Shown here: piece by piece, positions 48,744-59,000 of the stretch
How positions within the stretch are numbered: position 1 is the first letter of the stretch
Layout of the letters: each line of letters begins with the position of its first letter
DNA from: Enterovibrio coralii
GTDB taxonomy: Bacteria; Pseudomonadota; Gammaproteobacteria; Enterobacterales; Vibrionaceae
DNA: 64,000 nucleotides
Direction: 5' to 3'
Assembly: GCF_001559595.1 (NCBI RefSeq)
Contig: NZ_LNTY01000060.1
Span: 1 to 64,000, forward strand
The notes under the pieces: model-generated
What the model saw: only the letters and a program-made list of their open reading frames with translations
Told to the model about the DNA's origin: nothing
Database searches by the model: none
Made by a program: the position numbers and the translations under genes

Positions 48744-50461
48744 ATGAACCCAACCATTAAGCACTATCACATTCATGCCCAAGCACTTGATGAACAATAT
48801 CAACAAGTGACGTTTGAGCAGGTTCACGCTAGCTGGCGTCCATTTTGGCCAGAAGGGAATGATCGCATCTGTAAAGTGTTGGATGTGGGGGCTGGCAATG
48901 GGGCGGATGCCATTTGGTTGGCTCAACGGGGATGCGATGTTTACGCGGTCGAGCCCGCAGACGCATTTCGCGCAATTGGGGAGTCACGTTCTCAATCACT
49001 GTCTGTGACTTGGCTTTCCGATACCTTGCCCGAACTCAGTGTGGTGAATCAACTCAGCGTTCGATTCGATTGTATTTTACTGTCTGCGGTTTGGATGCAC
49101 ATTGCGCCCAGTGATCGCGCTCGTGCGTTCAGAAAACTGGCAAATTTATTGGCTCCCAACGGAAAGTTGGTGATCACCCTGCGCCACGGCACTTTTGATG
49201 ATGCGCGAGCAGCACATAAAGTTTCTGTCGAAGAAATAGAGCAGTTCGCAAAAGACCATGCGCTGCAAGTCAGACTTAAAACCAACCTGATTGATGATGC
49301 ATTAGGACGAGACGCCGTGAAATGGCAGACAGTGGTGCTTTCGCTGCCAGATGATGGCTCGGGTGACCTGCTGACCGTGCGACACGTTATCGTCAACGAC
49401 AGTAAAGCGGCAACGTATAAACTGGCTCTGTTGCGAACCCTGCTTCGCATCGCTGATGCCCACCCTGGGGCAGTGGTTGATAGCGCAAACAAACGCGTTT
49501 CCATTCCTCTGGGTTTAGTCGCGCTTTATTGGATTCGGCAGTACAAACGTTTGTTGGATACCGATGCGGGAAATGGCATGGGCATTCAGCAAAACAGTGA
49601 TTCGAACAAAGGGCTAAGTTTTGTCAAAGACGAGGGGTGGGGAAAGCTTAAGCACCTTGCCGCAGATGATCTTGCGATAGGCACCTTTTTCTATGGCGAA
49701 GAAGCAATAGCTCTGCAGAAGGCCATTCGAGATACCATTGCAACCCTCAAGTCCGGCCCAGTGAAATTCACCTACCGCAGTGAAATAACAACGCCACTTT
49801 TTGCCATCGAGCGAAACAAAACCAAAACGCAATCGAGTGTTGTTGTAGACAGTGCGTTTTTGCAAAGCTTCGGCGTTTTTACGTTAGAAGAAAGCCTGTG
49901 GGAGTGTTTGAGCTTTATGCCAGTTGGATAGAACCTTTGGTGGTAAACCAATGGATAGCAGAAATGAGGCGTTACGAGCAAAACCAACGTCGAGGCATTT
50001 CTTTGCAAGCCTATCATGATTGCCTTACGTGGATAGATGCCAAGCACGATACCCGAGATGTGAGAAAGCGCATTGACGCCCTGCGTGCAAACCACCAAAC
50101 GATTGTCAGTGTATGGAGCAATAGGCCCCTAAAGGATACCTACCACGTTGACCACTGCGTCCCATTTGCGTTCTGGCCGAACAATGACAGGTGGAACCTA
50201 TTTCCAACCTCAAGCAAAGAGAATCTCAGCAAACTTAATCGAGTCCCTTCCAAGCAGAGGCTAAAAAGTGCGATGCCACAAATCATCGACTTCTGGAAGT
50301 TGGCGTGGAATGAAGAGCAAGACCGAACTCGCTTTTTCACGGAAGCCTCGCTTTCTTTGCCTAATATCCATTCCCACGAACAGGAGTTTGAGGCGGTGTT
50401 TGAAGCCATGCAGTTGCAAGTAGCTGGTGTTAAGAGTCGCTTGCTGGTGGGGGAATGGTGA
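48744..50461 (+). CDS. Class I SAM methyltransferase fused to an HNH endonuclease domain (frameshifted)
   Basis: About 572 residues after correction. The N-terminal part is a Rossmann methyltransferase with motif I VLDVGAGNGADAIWLAQRG (about 45-63) and an acidic strand-2 end (VYAVEPA). A middle region (about 210-380) has no family I can name. The C-terminal HNH domain has HVDHCVPF, then NLFPTSSKENLSK (about 467-495). The first ORF stops at 49931; adding one G to the GGG at about 49899 gives ESLWGVFELYASWIEPL and joins both. A fused modification-like and nuclease-like protein suggests defence or DNA processing, but the methyl acceptor may not be DNA (no NPPY motif). Confidence 0.8.
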
Positions 50462-50501
50462 TGTTGCGCACCGCAAAAGTTTTCAACCAGTATTATCTAG
50501 C

Positions 50502-51053
50502 TTAAATTTCTTTGTTGAACGCTTTATCTAACTCTTTATAAAGCCCAAGCGACTTGTCAGACTCAATTTTGATGTTGTCGTAAAGACTATTCGCAATAAC
50601 GCGAATGGCATGTTTTTCTGAGGCTGTAAGTTCTGGGTAATGAAAGTTTTTGATGTGCGCCTGGATTATTATTTTTCGAGATTCAAACTTATCAGCCTGT
50701 CCTTTTTGATAGCAGACAGCCAGTAAATGTTCCTCCCAATTGCTAAACGATTTATCAGCCTTTCTTGTACGTTTGTTACAGCCTTTGCAGCAAGGTACAA
50801 CATTACCCGGATGATGAAGACCGTATTCAGTGCGATTGAACATAAGATGGTGTTCAACCTGAAGCGTTGAAGATGAATCCCCGCAATATGCGCAGCAGCC
50901 GTTGAAATCCTGCTCTTTGATTTTTGCCCATACGGCTTTGCCTTTCCCACTGGCAGTGTTGAAGGAGGCACCAAAGTAAAATTCGCCGACTTTGGTTAGG
51001 AAAGCGCGCACTGCGGTGTTAGCTGAGTCTGAAGATGTGTTGTATACGGCCAT
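50502..51053 (-). CDS. HNH endonuclease with zinc-binding Cys pairs
   Basis: 183 residues. CAYCG (Cys pair), VEHHLMFNR (catalytic EHH), GNVVPCCKGCNKRTRK (second Cys pair plus Asn): a complete classical HNH motif of about 55 residues. The N-terminal 50 residues and C-terminal helix (ASEKHAIRVIANSLYD) have no known features. It converges with the methyltransferase-HNH gene and diverges from a cytosine-methyltransferase remnant, so it may be the restriction part of a broken R-M system. It is also consistent with a lone homing-type or defence nuclease. Confidence 0.82.
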   Translation of the reverse strand: MAVYNTSSDSANTAVRAFLTKVGEFYFGASFNTASGKGKAVWAKIKEQDFNGCCAYCGDSSSTLQVEHHLMFNRTEYGLHHPGNVVPCCKGCNKRTRKADKSFSNWEEHLLAVCYQKGQADKFESRKIIIQAHIKNFHYPELTASEKHAIRVIANSLYDNIKIESDKSLGLYKELDKAFNKEI

Positions 51054-51134
51054 TAAATCTACTGCGAACTATAAGTTTAGAGTTAATGTCCTTAATTTTT
51101 AGTGGGTTAACAATGATCTCGTGCGGGTAATTGA

Positions 51135-51335
51135 TGGATTTGCAGATTTGTGTTCCGCTCCAAAGCGACCACTGGCGGCCAAATGCGTAAGTTCGAAGTG
51201 CCACAATATACTCAAGTCGGGAATGCTGTTCCGCCGTTACTGGGATTAGCATTAGGGAGGTCTGTTTCATCCCTTCTCGATAGATATAACGAGCAATTGG
51301 CACTAGAGAAAAAGCAGCAGAGTATGGCTAGCTAA
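51135..51335 (+). pseudogene. C-terminal remnant of a DNA cytosine-5 methyltransferase
   Basis: The frame after the TGA at 51132 encodes about 66 residues containing YTQVGNAVPPLLGLALG. This is motif X of C5 methyltransferases (Y.QVGNAVPP..A...G), at the right distance from a C-terminus. No catalytic PCQ motif or SAM-binding motif lies upstream, so most of the gene is gone. It ends about 85 bp before the left ssrA-type repeat, and the loss may date from island insertion. Confidence 0.72.
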
Positions 51336-51420
51336 TCGTGACAAAGTAGGGGAACCCTACTTTTATTTAGCATGGTGCTTTCCAGTACTCATTAAACAAT
51401 GAGAGCTATAAAAGCAAAAA

Positions 51421-51450
51421 AAAAGGCCAATCCTCGCGGATTGGCCTTTT
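51421..51450. terminator. Terminator hairpin, likely that of an ancestral ssrA gene
   Basis: AAAAGGCCAATCC / GGATTGGCCTTTT, perfect 13-bp stem. Read on the minus strand it follows the ssrA-3'-end-like sequence at 51458-51471 by 8 nt, as a tmRNA terminator would. Confidence 0.8.
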
Positions 51451-51471
51451 CAAACGTTTGGTGGAGCTGGC
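51447..51471 (-). repeat. Left attachment-type direct repeat (ssrA 3' end)
   Basis: 25 bp identical to 62027-62051. On the minus strand it reads GCCAGCTCCACCA followed by AACGTTTG; the first 13 nt are the conserved 3' end of tmRNA, including CCA. The rest of ssrA (T-arm GGTTCGA) is absent, so this is an attL/attR scar, not a gene. Confidence 0.75.
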
Positions 51472-51782
51472 TTGTGTGTAACCTATTATTCATTAGGTCA
51501 ATGTTTTGTAGCAAGTGATTGGTTTATTTTCGTTTTACATTGCTCTTGAATTGAAAGTGTTGCATGGAATGGGCGGCGTTTTTGTGAAAAATTCGGCTGA
51601 ATTTTGTGCTGATTTTGGTGGAGTGGCAGGTTTTACGGACGGCGGTTCAACTCCTCTTTTGCAGGTATCCCTCCTTTTGTTGATCAACAAAAAACAGAAC
51701 CAAAGTGTAAACAACCTTCCCAATTTTCTCATTAAGCCTCATAATTCACTTATTGTTTTGTTAACAAAGGCTAGTGACGTTT
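51472..51782. other. Leader region of the hsd operon
   Basis: About 310 bp without a credible gene. Holds the promoter for the HTH-hsdMSR operon, probably in the AT-rich 51690-51770 stretch. A GGTTCAACTCC element at about 51645 resembles a tRNA T-arm, but no tRNA folds around it. Confidence 0.35.
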
Positions 51783-51968
51783 ATGGATGATCCCATATTG
51801 ACGTTAAAAGAGGTCGCAGCGTATTTAAAAATCGCTGAAAAAACCGCTTATCGCCTTGCTAGTGAAGGGAAGCTGCCTTGTTTTAAAGTCGGTGGCGCAT
51901 GGCGAGCGAAGCAAAGCGATTTGATTCAGTGGATTGAAAATCAAAAAAATTTATCAGAAGACATTTGA
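51783..51968 (+). CDS. Small helix-turn-helix DNA-binding protein (excisionase/MerR-like)
   Basis: 61 residues: DDPILTLKEVAAYLKIAEKTAYRLASEGKLPCFKVGGAWRAKQSDLIQWI is a winged-helix of the excisionase (HTH_17) type. ATG 51783 is likely; a GTG lies at 51774. It ends 56 bp before hsdM. Such small proteins often precede type I hsdM genes and may control the operon. It could alternatively be a directionality factor for the island. Confidence 0.85.
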   Translation: MDDPILTLKEVAAYLKIAEKTAYRLASEGKLPCFKVGGAWRAKQSDLIQWIENQKNLSEDI

Positions 51969-52024
51969 ACAGTTATGACGTGCATTCTTGTATTTCATGC
52001 TTATATAGAGATTAGGAAATAGAA

Positions 52025-53596
52025 ATGGTTAGTACTCAACAACGTGCTGTACTACAGCGAAGCATATGGTCGATTGCGAATGATGTTCGTGGTTCAGTAG
52101 ATGGCTGGGATTTTAAGCAGTATGTACTTGGTACATTGTTTTACCGCTTTATCAGTGAAAACTTTACAGCTTACATCACGGGTGGCGATGAGAGTGTTGA
52201 TTACGCATCAATGGCTGATGATGATGAAAACATCGAAGCAGCGAAAGAAGATGCGATTCGTACCAAAGGGTATTTTATCTACCCAAGTCAATTATTTTGC
52301 AATGTCGCCAGCAAAGCAAAAGACAATAAAAATTTAAATACGGATTTAGAAAAAATCTTTGTTTCTATTGAAAATTCAGCAAACGGTTTCCCGTCTCAAA
52401 AAGACATTGATGGTTTGTTTGCTGATTTTGATGTTACCAGCAATCGTCTCGGTAACACCGTAGAAGCGAAGAACAACCGTCTTCGGAAAGTCTTGCAAAG
52501 AGTCGCTGAACTCGATTTTGGTAAATTTGAAGATAACCAAATTGATTTGTTCGGTGATGCCTATGAGTTCTTGATTTCTAACTATGCAGCGAATGCGGGG
52601 AAATCAGGTGGTGAGTATTTTACGCCATCTCATGTTTCTAAACTGATTGCACAACTAGCAATGCATGGTCAAACAAGCATCAACAAAATTTATGACCCTG
52701 CTTGCGGATCTGGCTCGCTATTGCTTCAAGCTAAAAAACACTTTGATGCACATATCATCGACGATGGTTTTTATGGTCAAGAGTTAAATCACACTACCTA
52801 TAACTTGGCTCGTATGAATATGTTTTTGCACAACATAAATTACGATAAGTTTGATATTCAACTAGGTGATACGCTAGAACACCCATGTTTTATGGATGAG
52901 GACACCTTTGATGCTATCGTCTCTAACCCTCCTTATTCAGTGAAATGGATTGGTAGTGATGATCCAACACTTATCAATGATGAACGCTTTGCACCTGCTG
53001 GCGTGCTTGCACCTAAATCGAAAGCAGACTTTGCTTTTGTTCTTCATGCACTAAATCGTTTATCGTCAAAAGGTCGAGCTGCTATCGTTTGCTTTCCGGG
53101 GATCTTTTACCGTGGCGGTGCAGAGCAGAAAATCCGTAAATATCTGGTTGATAAAAACTATGTTGAAACAGTCATCTCACTTGCGCCTAACCTGTTTTTC
53201 GGCACAACCATCGCTGTGAATATTTTAGTGCTGTCAAAACACAAAACAGACAATAAAACGCAGTTCATTGATGCTAGTGGTGAGGACTTCTTTAAAAAAG
53301 AAACCAACAATAATGTTCTTACTGATGACCATATCAAACAGATTATTGAGATGTTCGAAAGTAAAACCGATATTGATCACGTCTCGAAGATAGTGCCGAA
53401 TGACGATATTTCAAATAATGAAAACAACTATAGCCTTTCTGTTAGCACGTATGTTGAAGCTAAAGACACACGTGAAATGGTTAATATCACTGACCTTAAT
53501 GCTGATTTACATACCACTGTTACGAAGATTACTCAGCTTCGCAGCGATATTGATGCCATTGTTGCTGAAATTGAAACAGGGAAGAAAAAAGCATGA
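52025..53596 (+). CDS. hsdM: Type I restriction-modification methyltransferase subunit
   Basis: 523 residues, N6-adenine methyltransferase. Helical HsdM_N domain first, then SAM motif I DPACGSGSLL (about 223-232) and catalytic NPPY (301-304). With HsdS it methylates the host's target sites. GGAAATAGAA before ATG; the stop overlaps the hsdS start (ATGA at 53593). Its codon use is AT-rich like the rest of the island. Confidence 0.97.
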   Translation: MVSTQQRAVLQRSIWSIANDVRGSVDGWDFKQYVLGTLFYRFISENFTAYITGGDESVDYASMADDDENIEAAKEDAIRTKGYFIYPSQLFCNVASKAKDNKNLNTDLEKIFVSIENSANGFPSQKDIDGLFADFDVTSNRLGNTVEAKNNRLRKVLQRVAELDFGKFEDNQIDLFGDAYEFLISNYAANAGKSGGEYFTPSHVSKLIAQLAMHGQTSINKIYDPACGSGSLLLQAKKHFDAHIIDDGFYGQELNHTTYNLARMNMFLHNINYDKFDIQLGDTLEHPCFMDEDTFDAIVSNPPYSVKWIGSDDPTLINDERFAPAGVLAPKSKADFAFVLHALNRLSSKGRAAIVCFPGIFYRGGAEQKIRKYLVDKNYVETVISLAPNLFFGTTIAVNILVLSKHKTDNKTQFIDASGEDFFKKETNNNVLTDDHIKQIIEMFESKTDIDHVSKIVPNDDISNNENNYSLSVSTYVEAKDTREMVNITDLNADLHTTVTKITQLRSDIDAIVAEIETGKKKA

Positions 53597-54816
53597 GAGG
53601 TATGGAATTCATTGATAAGTTATTAGACGGTATTGAGATTGAATGGAAAACATTAAAAGAAATCGCAATTATCGGGACAGGAAGTAGCAATACAAATGAA
53701 GCATTAGAAAATGGCAAGTATCCATTTTTTGTTCGTTCTCAAACGCCTCGAACAATTAATGAGTATGAATTTGATGAAACAGCAATTATTACCGCTGGTG
53801 ATGGGGTCGGAGTTGGTAAAGTATTCCATTACGTCAAAGGTAAATATGCCCTACACCAAAGAGCGTATAGAATTGTAGTAAATAATGATACTGTAGATTC
53901 GAAATTCTTATATCACTTTATTAAAACAAATTTTGCTAAATATTTAGAAAAAACGTCGGTTCACGCTTCCGTAACATCTCTACGAAAGCCAATGTTTGAA
54001 AAATATTTAGTACCAATCCCATGTCCAAACAACCCAGAAAAATCACTTGAAATCCAAGCGGAAATTGTTCGTGTATTGGATTCTTTTTCTGAGAAAACAA
54101 AAGCATTAACTTCTGAGTTAACAACCGAACTTAATCTTCGTAAAAAACAATATGATCATTATCGTGATCAATTGTTCGATACTAAAGATAATCGCTCAAA
54201 TTTACAGTTATTAGGAAATCCTAAACTTGGTAAATTTGTTCGAGGTGGTGGGCTACAAAAAAAAGACTTTACGGATAATGGTGTCGGTTGTATTCATTAT
54301 GGGCAGATATTTACCCATTATGATACAGCAGCAACCGCAACAAAATCTTTTGTATCTAAAGAATTTGCTTTAAAAGCTAAAATGGCTAGTGAAGGAGATT
54401 TAATCATCGCTACTACAAGTGAAAATGATAAAGATGTATGTAAAGCAGTCGCTTGGTTAGGATCTGATGATATAGCTATAAGTAGCGATGCTTGTATTTA
54501 TAAGCATTCTATGAATCCAAAATATGTGTCTTATTATTTCCAAACGGAACACTTTGATAAGCAAAAAAGAAAATATATTACTGGTACAAAAGTTAAACGT
54601 GTTAATGCTGACAATCTAGCTAAAATACAAATCCCAGTTTTATCATCCGACGAACAAGAAAATGTAGTAAATTTTCTTGATGAGTTAGAAAATAAAAATA
54701 ATTTAATAATTAATTCATTAACAAAAGAAATTAAATTACGTCAACAGCAATACGAATATTATCGTGAACAACTGTTAAGTTTCAAAAAACAAGATGAGAC
54801 TATAGTAAATGAGTAA
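53593..54816 (+). CDS. hsdS: Type I restriction-modification specificity subunit
   Basis: 407 residues, two target-recognition domains (about 15-160 and 205-370), each followed by a conserved helix. KTKALTSELTTELNLRKKQYDHYRDQL and NLIINSLTKEIKLRQQQYEYYREQLLSF are the paired central and terminal repeats. It determines the bipartite DNA target. Translationally coupled to hsdM and to the next gene, whose ATG (54809) lies inside its 3' end. Confidence 0.95.
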   Translation: MRGMEFIDKLLDGIEIEWKTLKEIAIIGTGSSNTNEALENGKYPFFVRSQTPRTINEYEFDETAIITAGDGVGVGKVFHYVKGKYALHQRAYRIVVNNDTVDSKFLYHFIKTNFAKYLEKTSVHASVTSLRKPMFEKYLVPIPCPNNPEKSLEIQAEIVRVLDSFSEKTKALTSELTTELNLRKKQYDHYRDQLFDTKDNRSNLQLLGNPKLGKFVRGGGLQKKDFTDNGVGCIHYGQIFTHYDTAATATKSFVSKEFALKAKMASEGDLIIATTSENDKDVCKAVAWLGSDDIAISSDACIYKHSMNPKYVSYYFQTEHFDKQKRKYITGTKVKRVNADNLAKIQIPVLSSDEQENVVNFLDELENKNNLIINSLTKEIKLRQQQYEYYREQLLSFKKQDETIVNE

Positions 54817-56045
54817 AACGCTAAAGGAAATAGCGGAACAGCTAAAAAGAATCTAAAAAGAAAGTGCAATTAATCTATGCTTTTAATGGGACGGGTAAAA
54901 CTCGTCTTTCTCGTGAATTTAAAGATTTAGTTGCGCCTAAAGATTCAGAAAATGAAGAACATGATGGTGTGCAGCCACGTGATCGGATTCTTTATTATAA
55001 TGCATTTACAGAAGATTTGTTTTACTGGGATAACGATTTAGAAAATGACGTAAAACCGAAGCTAAAAATACAACCAAATACTTTTACAGGTTGGCTTCTG
55101 GACTTGATAGATACATCTGGTGAATATAGCAATATCGCTGAAAATTTTCAAAAATATACAGGTAGCAAAGCTAATCCGGTATTCAATCCAGAATACAAAA
55201 TTAAAAATCCTGATGATAAAGAGAAAGAAATTGTTGTACCTGCTAATTCTGAGATTACCTTTGAAATAGCTTCAGACAAGCCTGATGATTATGAATCAGC
55301 TATTGAAGAAGAAAGTAACAACGTTGTTCAAGGTAAATACGAAGTCATTAAAATTTCAAAAGGCGAAGAAAGCAATTTTGTGTGGAGTGTTATGTACACT
55401 CTTTTACAGCAAGTAATATCCAACCTTAATGAGATAGATCCCACGAATAGATCCATCGATAACTTTAATACCTTAAAATACGTATTTATTGACGATCCAG
55501 TAAGTTCACTTGATGATAACCATCTTATTGAATTAGCAATAGATTTAGCAAATTTAATCAAATCTAGTCAATCTTCTGATTTGAAATTTATTATCACAAC
55601 CCATAACCCACTTTTTTATAATGTGCTTTTTAATGAATTCAGTAAAGCTGAAAAGTTAATTTTAAGAAAATCATCTGATGGTAATCATGAATTAATAGGG
55701 CAAGGAGATGACTCACCTTTTTCATATCATCTATATCTAAAAGATGAGCTTAATAAAGCAGCTGAATCTGGTGAAATTAATAAATATCATTTCAATTTTT
55801 TAAGAAACGTACTTGAAAAGACATCAACATTTTTAGGTTATAAAGAGTGGGGAGAATTATTGCCTCAGTCAAAAGCTAGATCAAATCCATACGCAAGAGT
55901 TATCAATCTTTATAATCATGCTAAGCATTCAGGGGATGAGATAAGTGAGGTTCAAGAAGAGCATAAGCGTGTTTTTAAATATTTAGTGAAAGAGATTGAC
56001 AGTATTTATAAAGGTACGAGATCTCAAAATACAACACAGGCTTAG
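54809..56045 (+). CDS. R-M-embedded AAA ATPase, PrrC/RloC anticodon-nuclease-like (frameshifted)
   Basis: ATG 54809 overlaps hsdS by 8 bp and reads MSKTLKEIAEQLK, then goes out of frame. Removing one A from the A5 tract at about 54844-54848 gives LKESKKKVQLIYAFNGTGKTRL and joins the long ORF, about 411 residues. Walker A is FNGTGKT; Walker B lies in YVFIDDPVSSLDDNH; a switch His lies in ITTHNPLF. The C-terminus has LRNVLEK and, 34 residues on, YNHAKHSG, arranged like the Arg-Glu-His triad described for PrrC. In PrrC/RloC systems the ATPase keeps a tRNA-cutting nuclease silent until phage disables the linked R-M enzyme. Here the role is inferred. Confidence 0.82.
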
Positions 56046-56053
56046 GCAAGAAA

Positions 56054-59000
56054 ATGCAGAAAAACAACACCATTGCAGAAACAAATAGTTACATCGTACT
56101 TGAAGAATACACAAATACGTTACAAATAAATGATAGTTATCAAAGTGAAAATGATTTAGAACGTGAATTAATTCAAGACTTACGCAATCAAGGTTATGAA
56201 TATTTACCGACTGTCACAACGCCTGATGCGTTGTTAGATAATGCACGTGTTCAACTTCAAGAGCTTAACAACGTAAAATTTACAGATGCGGAATGGTTAC
56301 GTTTTCAAGAAGAATATTTGCACGCAGCAAGTGATACTATCATTGAAAAAACAACCAAAGTTCATACCGATTATATCTATGATTTCATCTTTGATGATGG
56401 GCATATTGAAAATATTTATCTGTTTGATAAAGAACTGCTTGCACGTAACAAAGTGCAAGTTATCAAACAACTTGAGCAAACAGGTATTCACGCCAACCGT
56501 TATGATGTCACCATTCTTGTTAATGGTCTTCCGTTAGTTCAAATCGAACTTAAAAAACGTGGCGTTGCTATTCGTGAGGCTTTCAATCAAATTCATCGTT
56601 ATAGCAAAGAAAGCTTTAATGAAGAAAATTCACTGTATAAATTTCTTCAATTGTTTGTGATTTCAAACGGAACAAATACACGCTATTTTGCGAACACAAC
56701 AAAGCGAGATAAAAACAGTTATGATTTCACCATGAATTGGGCGAAATCAGACAATAGCTTGATTAAAGATCTGAAAGATTTCACCGCCACGTTTTTACAA
56801 AAAGAAACTTTGCTTGAAGTATTGCTCCGTTATTCTGTTTTTGATGTAAGTAACACATTGTTAATTATGCGCCCGTATCAAATTGCGGCAACCGAGCGTA
56901 TTTTATGGAAGATTAAAAGTGCTTTTAACACCAAAAATTGGAGTAAAACAGAAAGCGGTGGCTACATTTGGCACACCACAGGTTCGGGTAAAACACTAAC
57001 CAGTTTCAAAGCAGCACGCCTAGCTACAGAGTTAGATTTTATTGATAAAGTGTTTTTTGTTGTTGATAGAAAAGATCTTGATTATCAAACAATGAAAGAA
57101 TACCAACGCTTTTCTCCCGATAGTGTAAATGGCTCAGACAGCACAGCAGGGTTAAAGCGAAACATCGACAAAGACGATAATAAAATTATTGTTACGACGA
57201 TTCAAAAGCTCAATAACCTGATTAAAGGCGAAAGCAAACTTGATGTCTATCAAAAACAAGTGGTGTTCATTTTTGATGAATGTCACCGTAGTCAGTTTGG
57301 TGAAGCACAAAAGAATATTAAAAAGAAGTTCAAGAAATTTTATCAATTTGGTTTTACGGGCACACCTATATTTCCGGAAAACGCTCTTGGTGCGGAAACA
57401 ACAGGCGGTGTGTTTGGTCAACAGCTTCATACTTATGTCATCACAGATGCTATCCGTGATGAGAAGGTGTTGAAATTCAAAGTTGACTATAACGATGTTC
57501 GCCCTCAGTTCAAAAGCTTTGAGACAGAGCAAGATGAGAAGAAATTAACTGCAGCAGAGAACAAAAAAGCGTTTCTTCATCCAAGCCGTATTCGTGATAT
57601 ATCACAATATGTGTTGAACAACTTCAATCAAAAAACACATCGAGCTTACATAGGCGCAAAAGGGTTTAACGCCATGTTTGCTGTAAGCAGTGTTGATGCT
57701 GCAAAAGCTTACTATGAAGCGTTCAAGCATCTCCAAGAAGGGAAAGACAAGCCGCTAAAAGTAGCGACTATTTTTTCATTTGCAGCGAATGAAGAACAAG
57801 ATGCGATTGGTGAGATTGAAGATGAAAGCTTTGAAGTGAATGCAATGAATAGCACCGCTAAAGAGTTTTTAACCGCAGCAATCAATGATTACAACACCAT
57901 GTTTAAAACGAACTTTGGTGTAGATGCGAATGGTTTTCAGAATTATTACAGAGATCTCGCCCAACGAGTTAAAAAACAAGAAGTGGATTTGTTGATTGTT
58001 GTCGGCATGTTCTTAACAGGGTTTGATGCACCAACACTGAATACGTTATTTGTTGATAAGAACCTTCGTTATCATGGCTTAATGCAAGCATTTTCAAGAA
58101 CAAACCGTATTTTTGATGCGACAAAAACTTTCGGTAACATTGTTACTTTCCGTGATTTAGAACAAGCCACTATTGATGCGATCACCTTGTTCGGTGATAA
58201 GAACACAAAAAACGTCGTGCTTGAGAAAAGTTACAAAGAATACATGGAAGGTTTTACCGATATTGCTACGGGTAAAGCTCGTCGTGGTTTCATTGAAATT
58301 GTTCAAGAGTTAAAACATAAATTCCCCGAACCTGCGGCTATTGAAACTGAGCAAGAAAAGAAAGATTTCGCCAAGCTGTTCGGTGAGTATCTAAAGGTTG
58401 AAAATATTCTTCAAAACTATGATGAGTTTGTCAGCCTTAGAGCATTTCAAGATCTCGATATAGATGATCAACAAGCAGTAGAAGAATTCAAAGCTCAGTA
58501 TTATTTGAATGATGATGAAGTTGAATCATTGAAGCGCATTGATATGCCTTCTGAGCGGTCAATTCAAGATTATCGTTCAACATACAATGATACCCGTGAT
58601 TGGTTACGTAATCAGAAAGCTGGCGAAGACAAAGATAAATCAACACTAAATTGGGATGATGTTGTTTTTGAAATTGATTTGTTGAAATCACAAGAAATTA
58701 ACTTGGATTATATTCTTGAGCTGATTTTTGAGCAGAACAAGAAGAATAAGACCAAGGAAGGGTTAATCGAAGAAGTGCGTCGTCTTATTCGTGCAAGCCT
58801 CGGCAACCGAGCAAAAGAAAGTCTTGTTGTCGATTTCATCAATCAAACCGATCTGAATAAGATCACTGATAAAGCCAGTATCATTGATGCTTTCTTTAAG
58901 TTTGCTCAAGAAGAACAGAAACAAGCAGTGGCTGAGATCATTGCTTCTGAGCAACTCAATGAAGAAGCCGCTAAACGGTATATAAAAGGCTCGTTAAAGC

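Noticed and set aside
51515..51790. 91-codon frame before the HTH gene
   Set aside because: No ribosome site and overlaps the HTH gene start in another frame; region is more likely promoter.
51459..51830. A complete ssrA gene on the minus strand
   Set aside because: Only the last 13-14 nt match; the T-arm, tag reading frame and 5' half are missing. The same holds at 62038.
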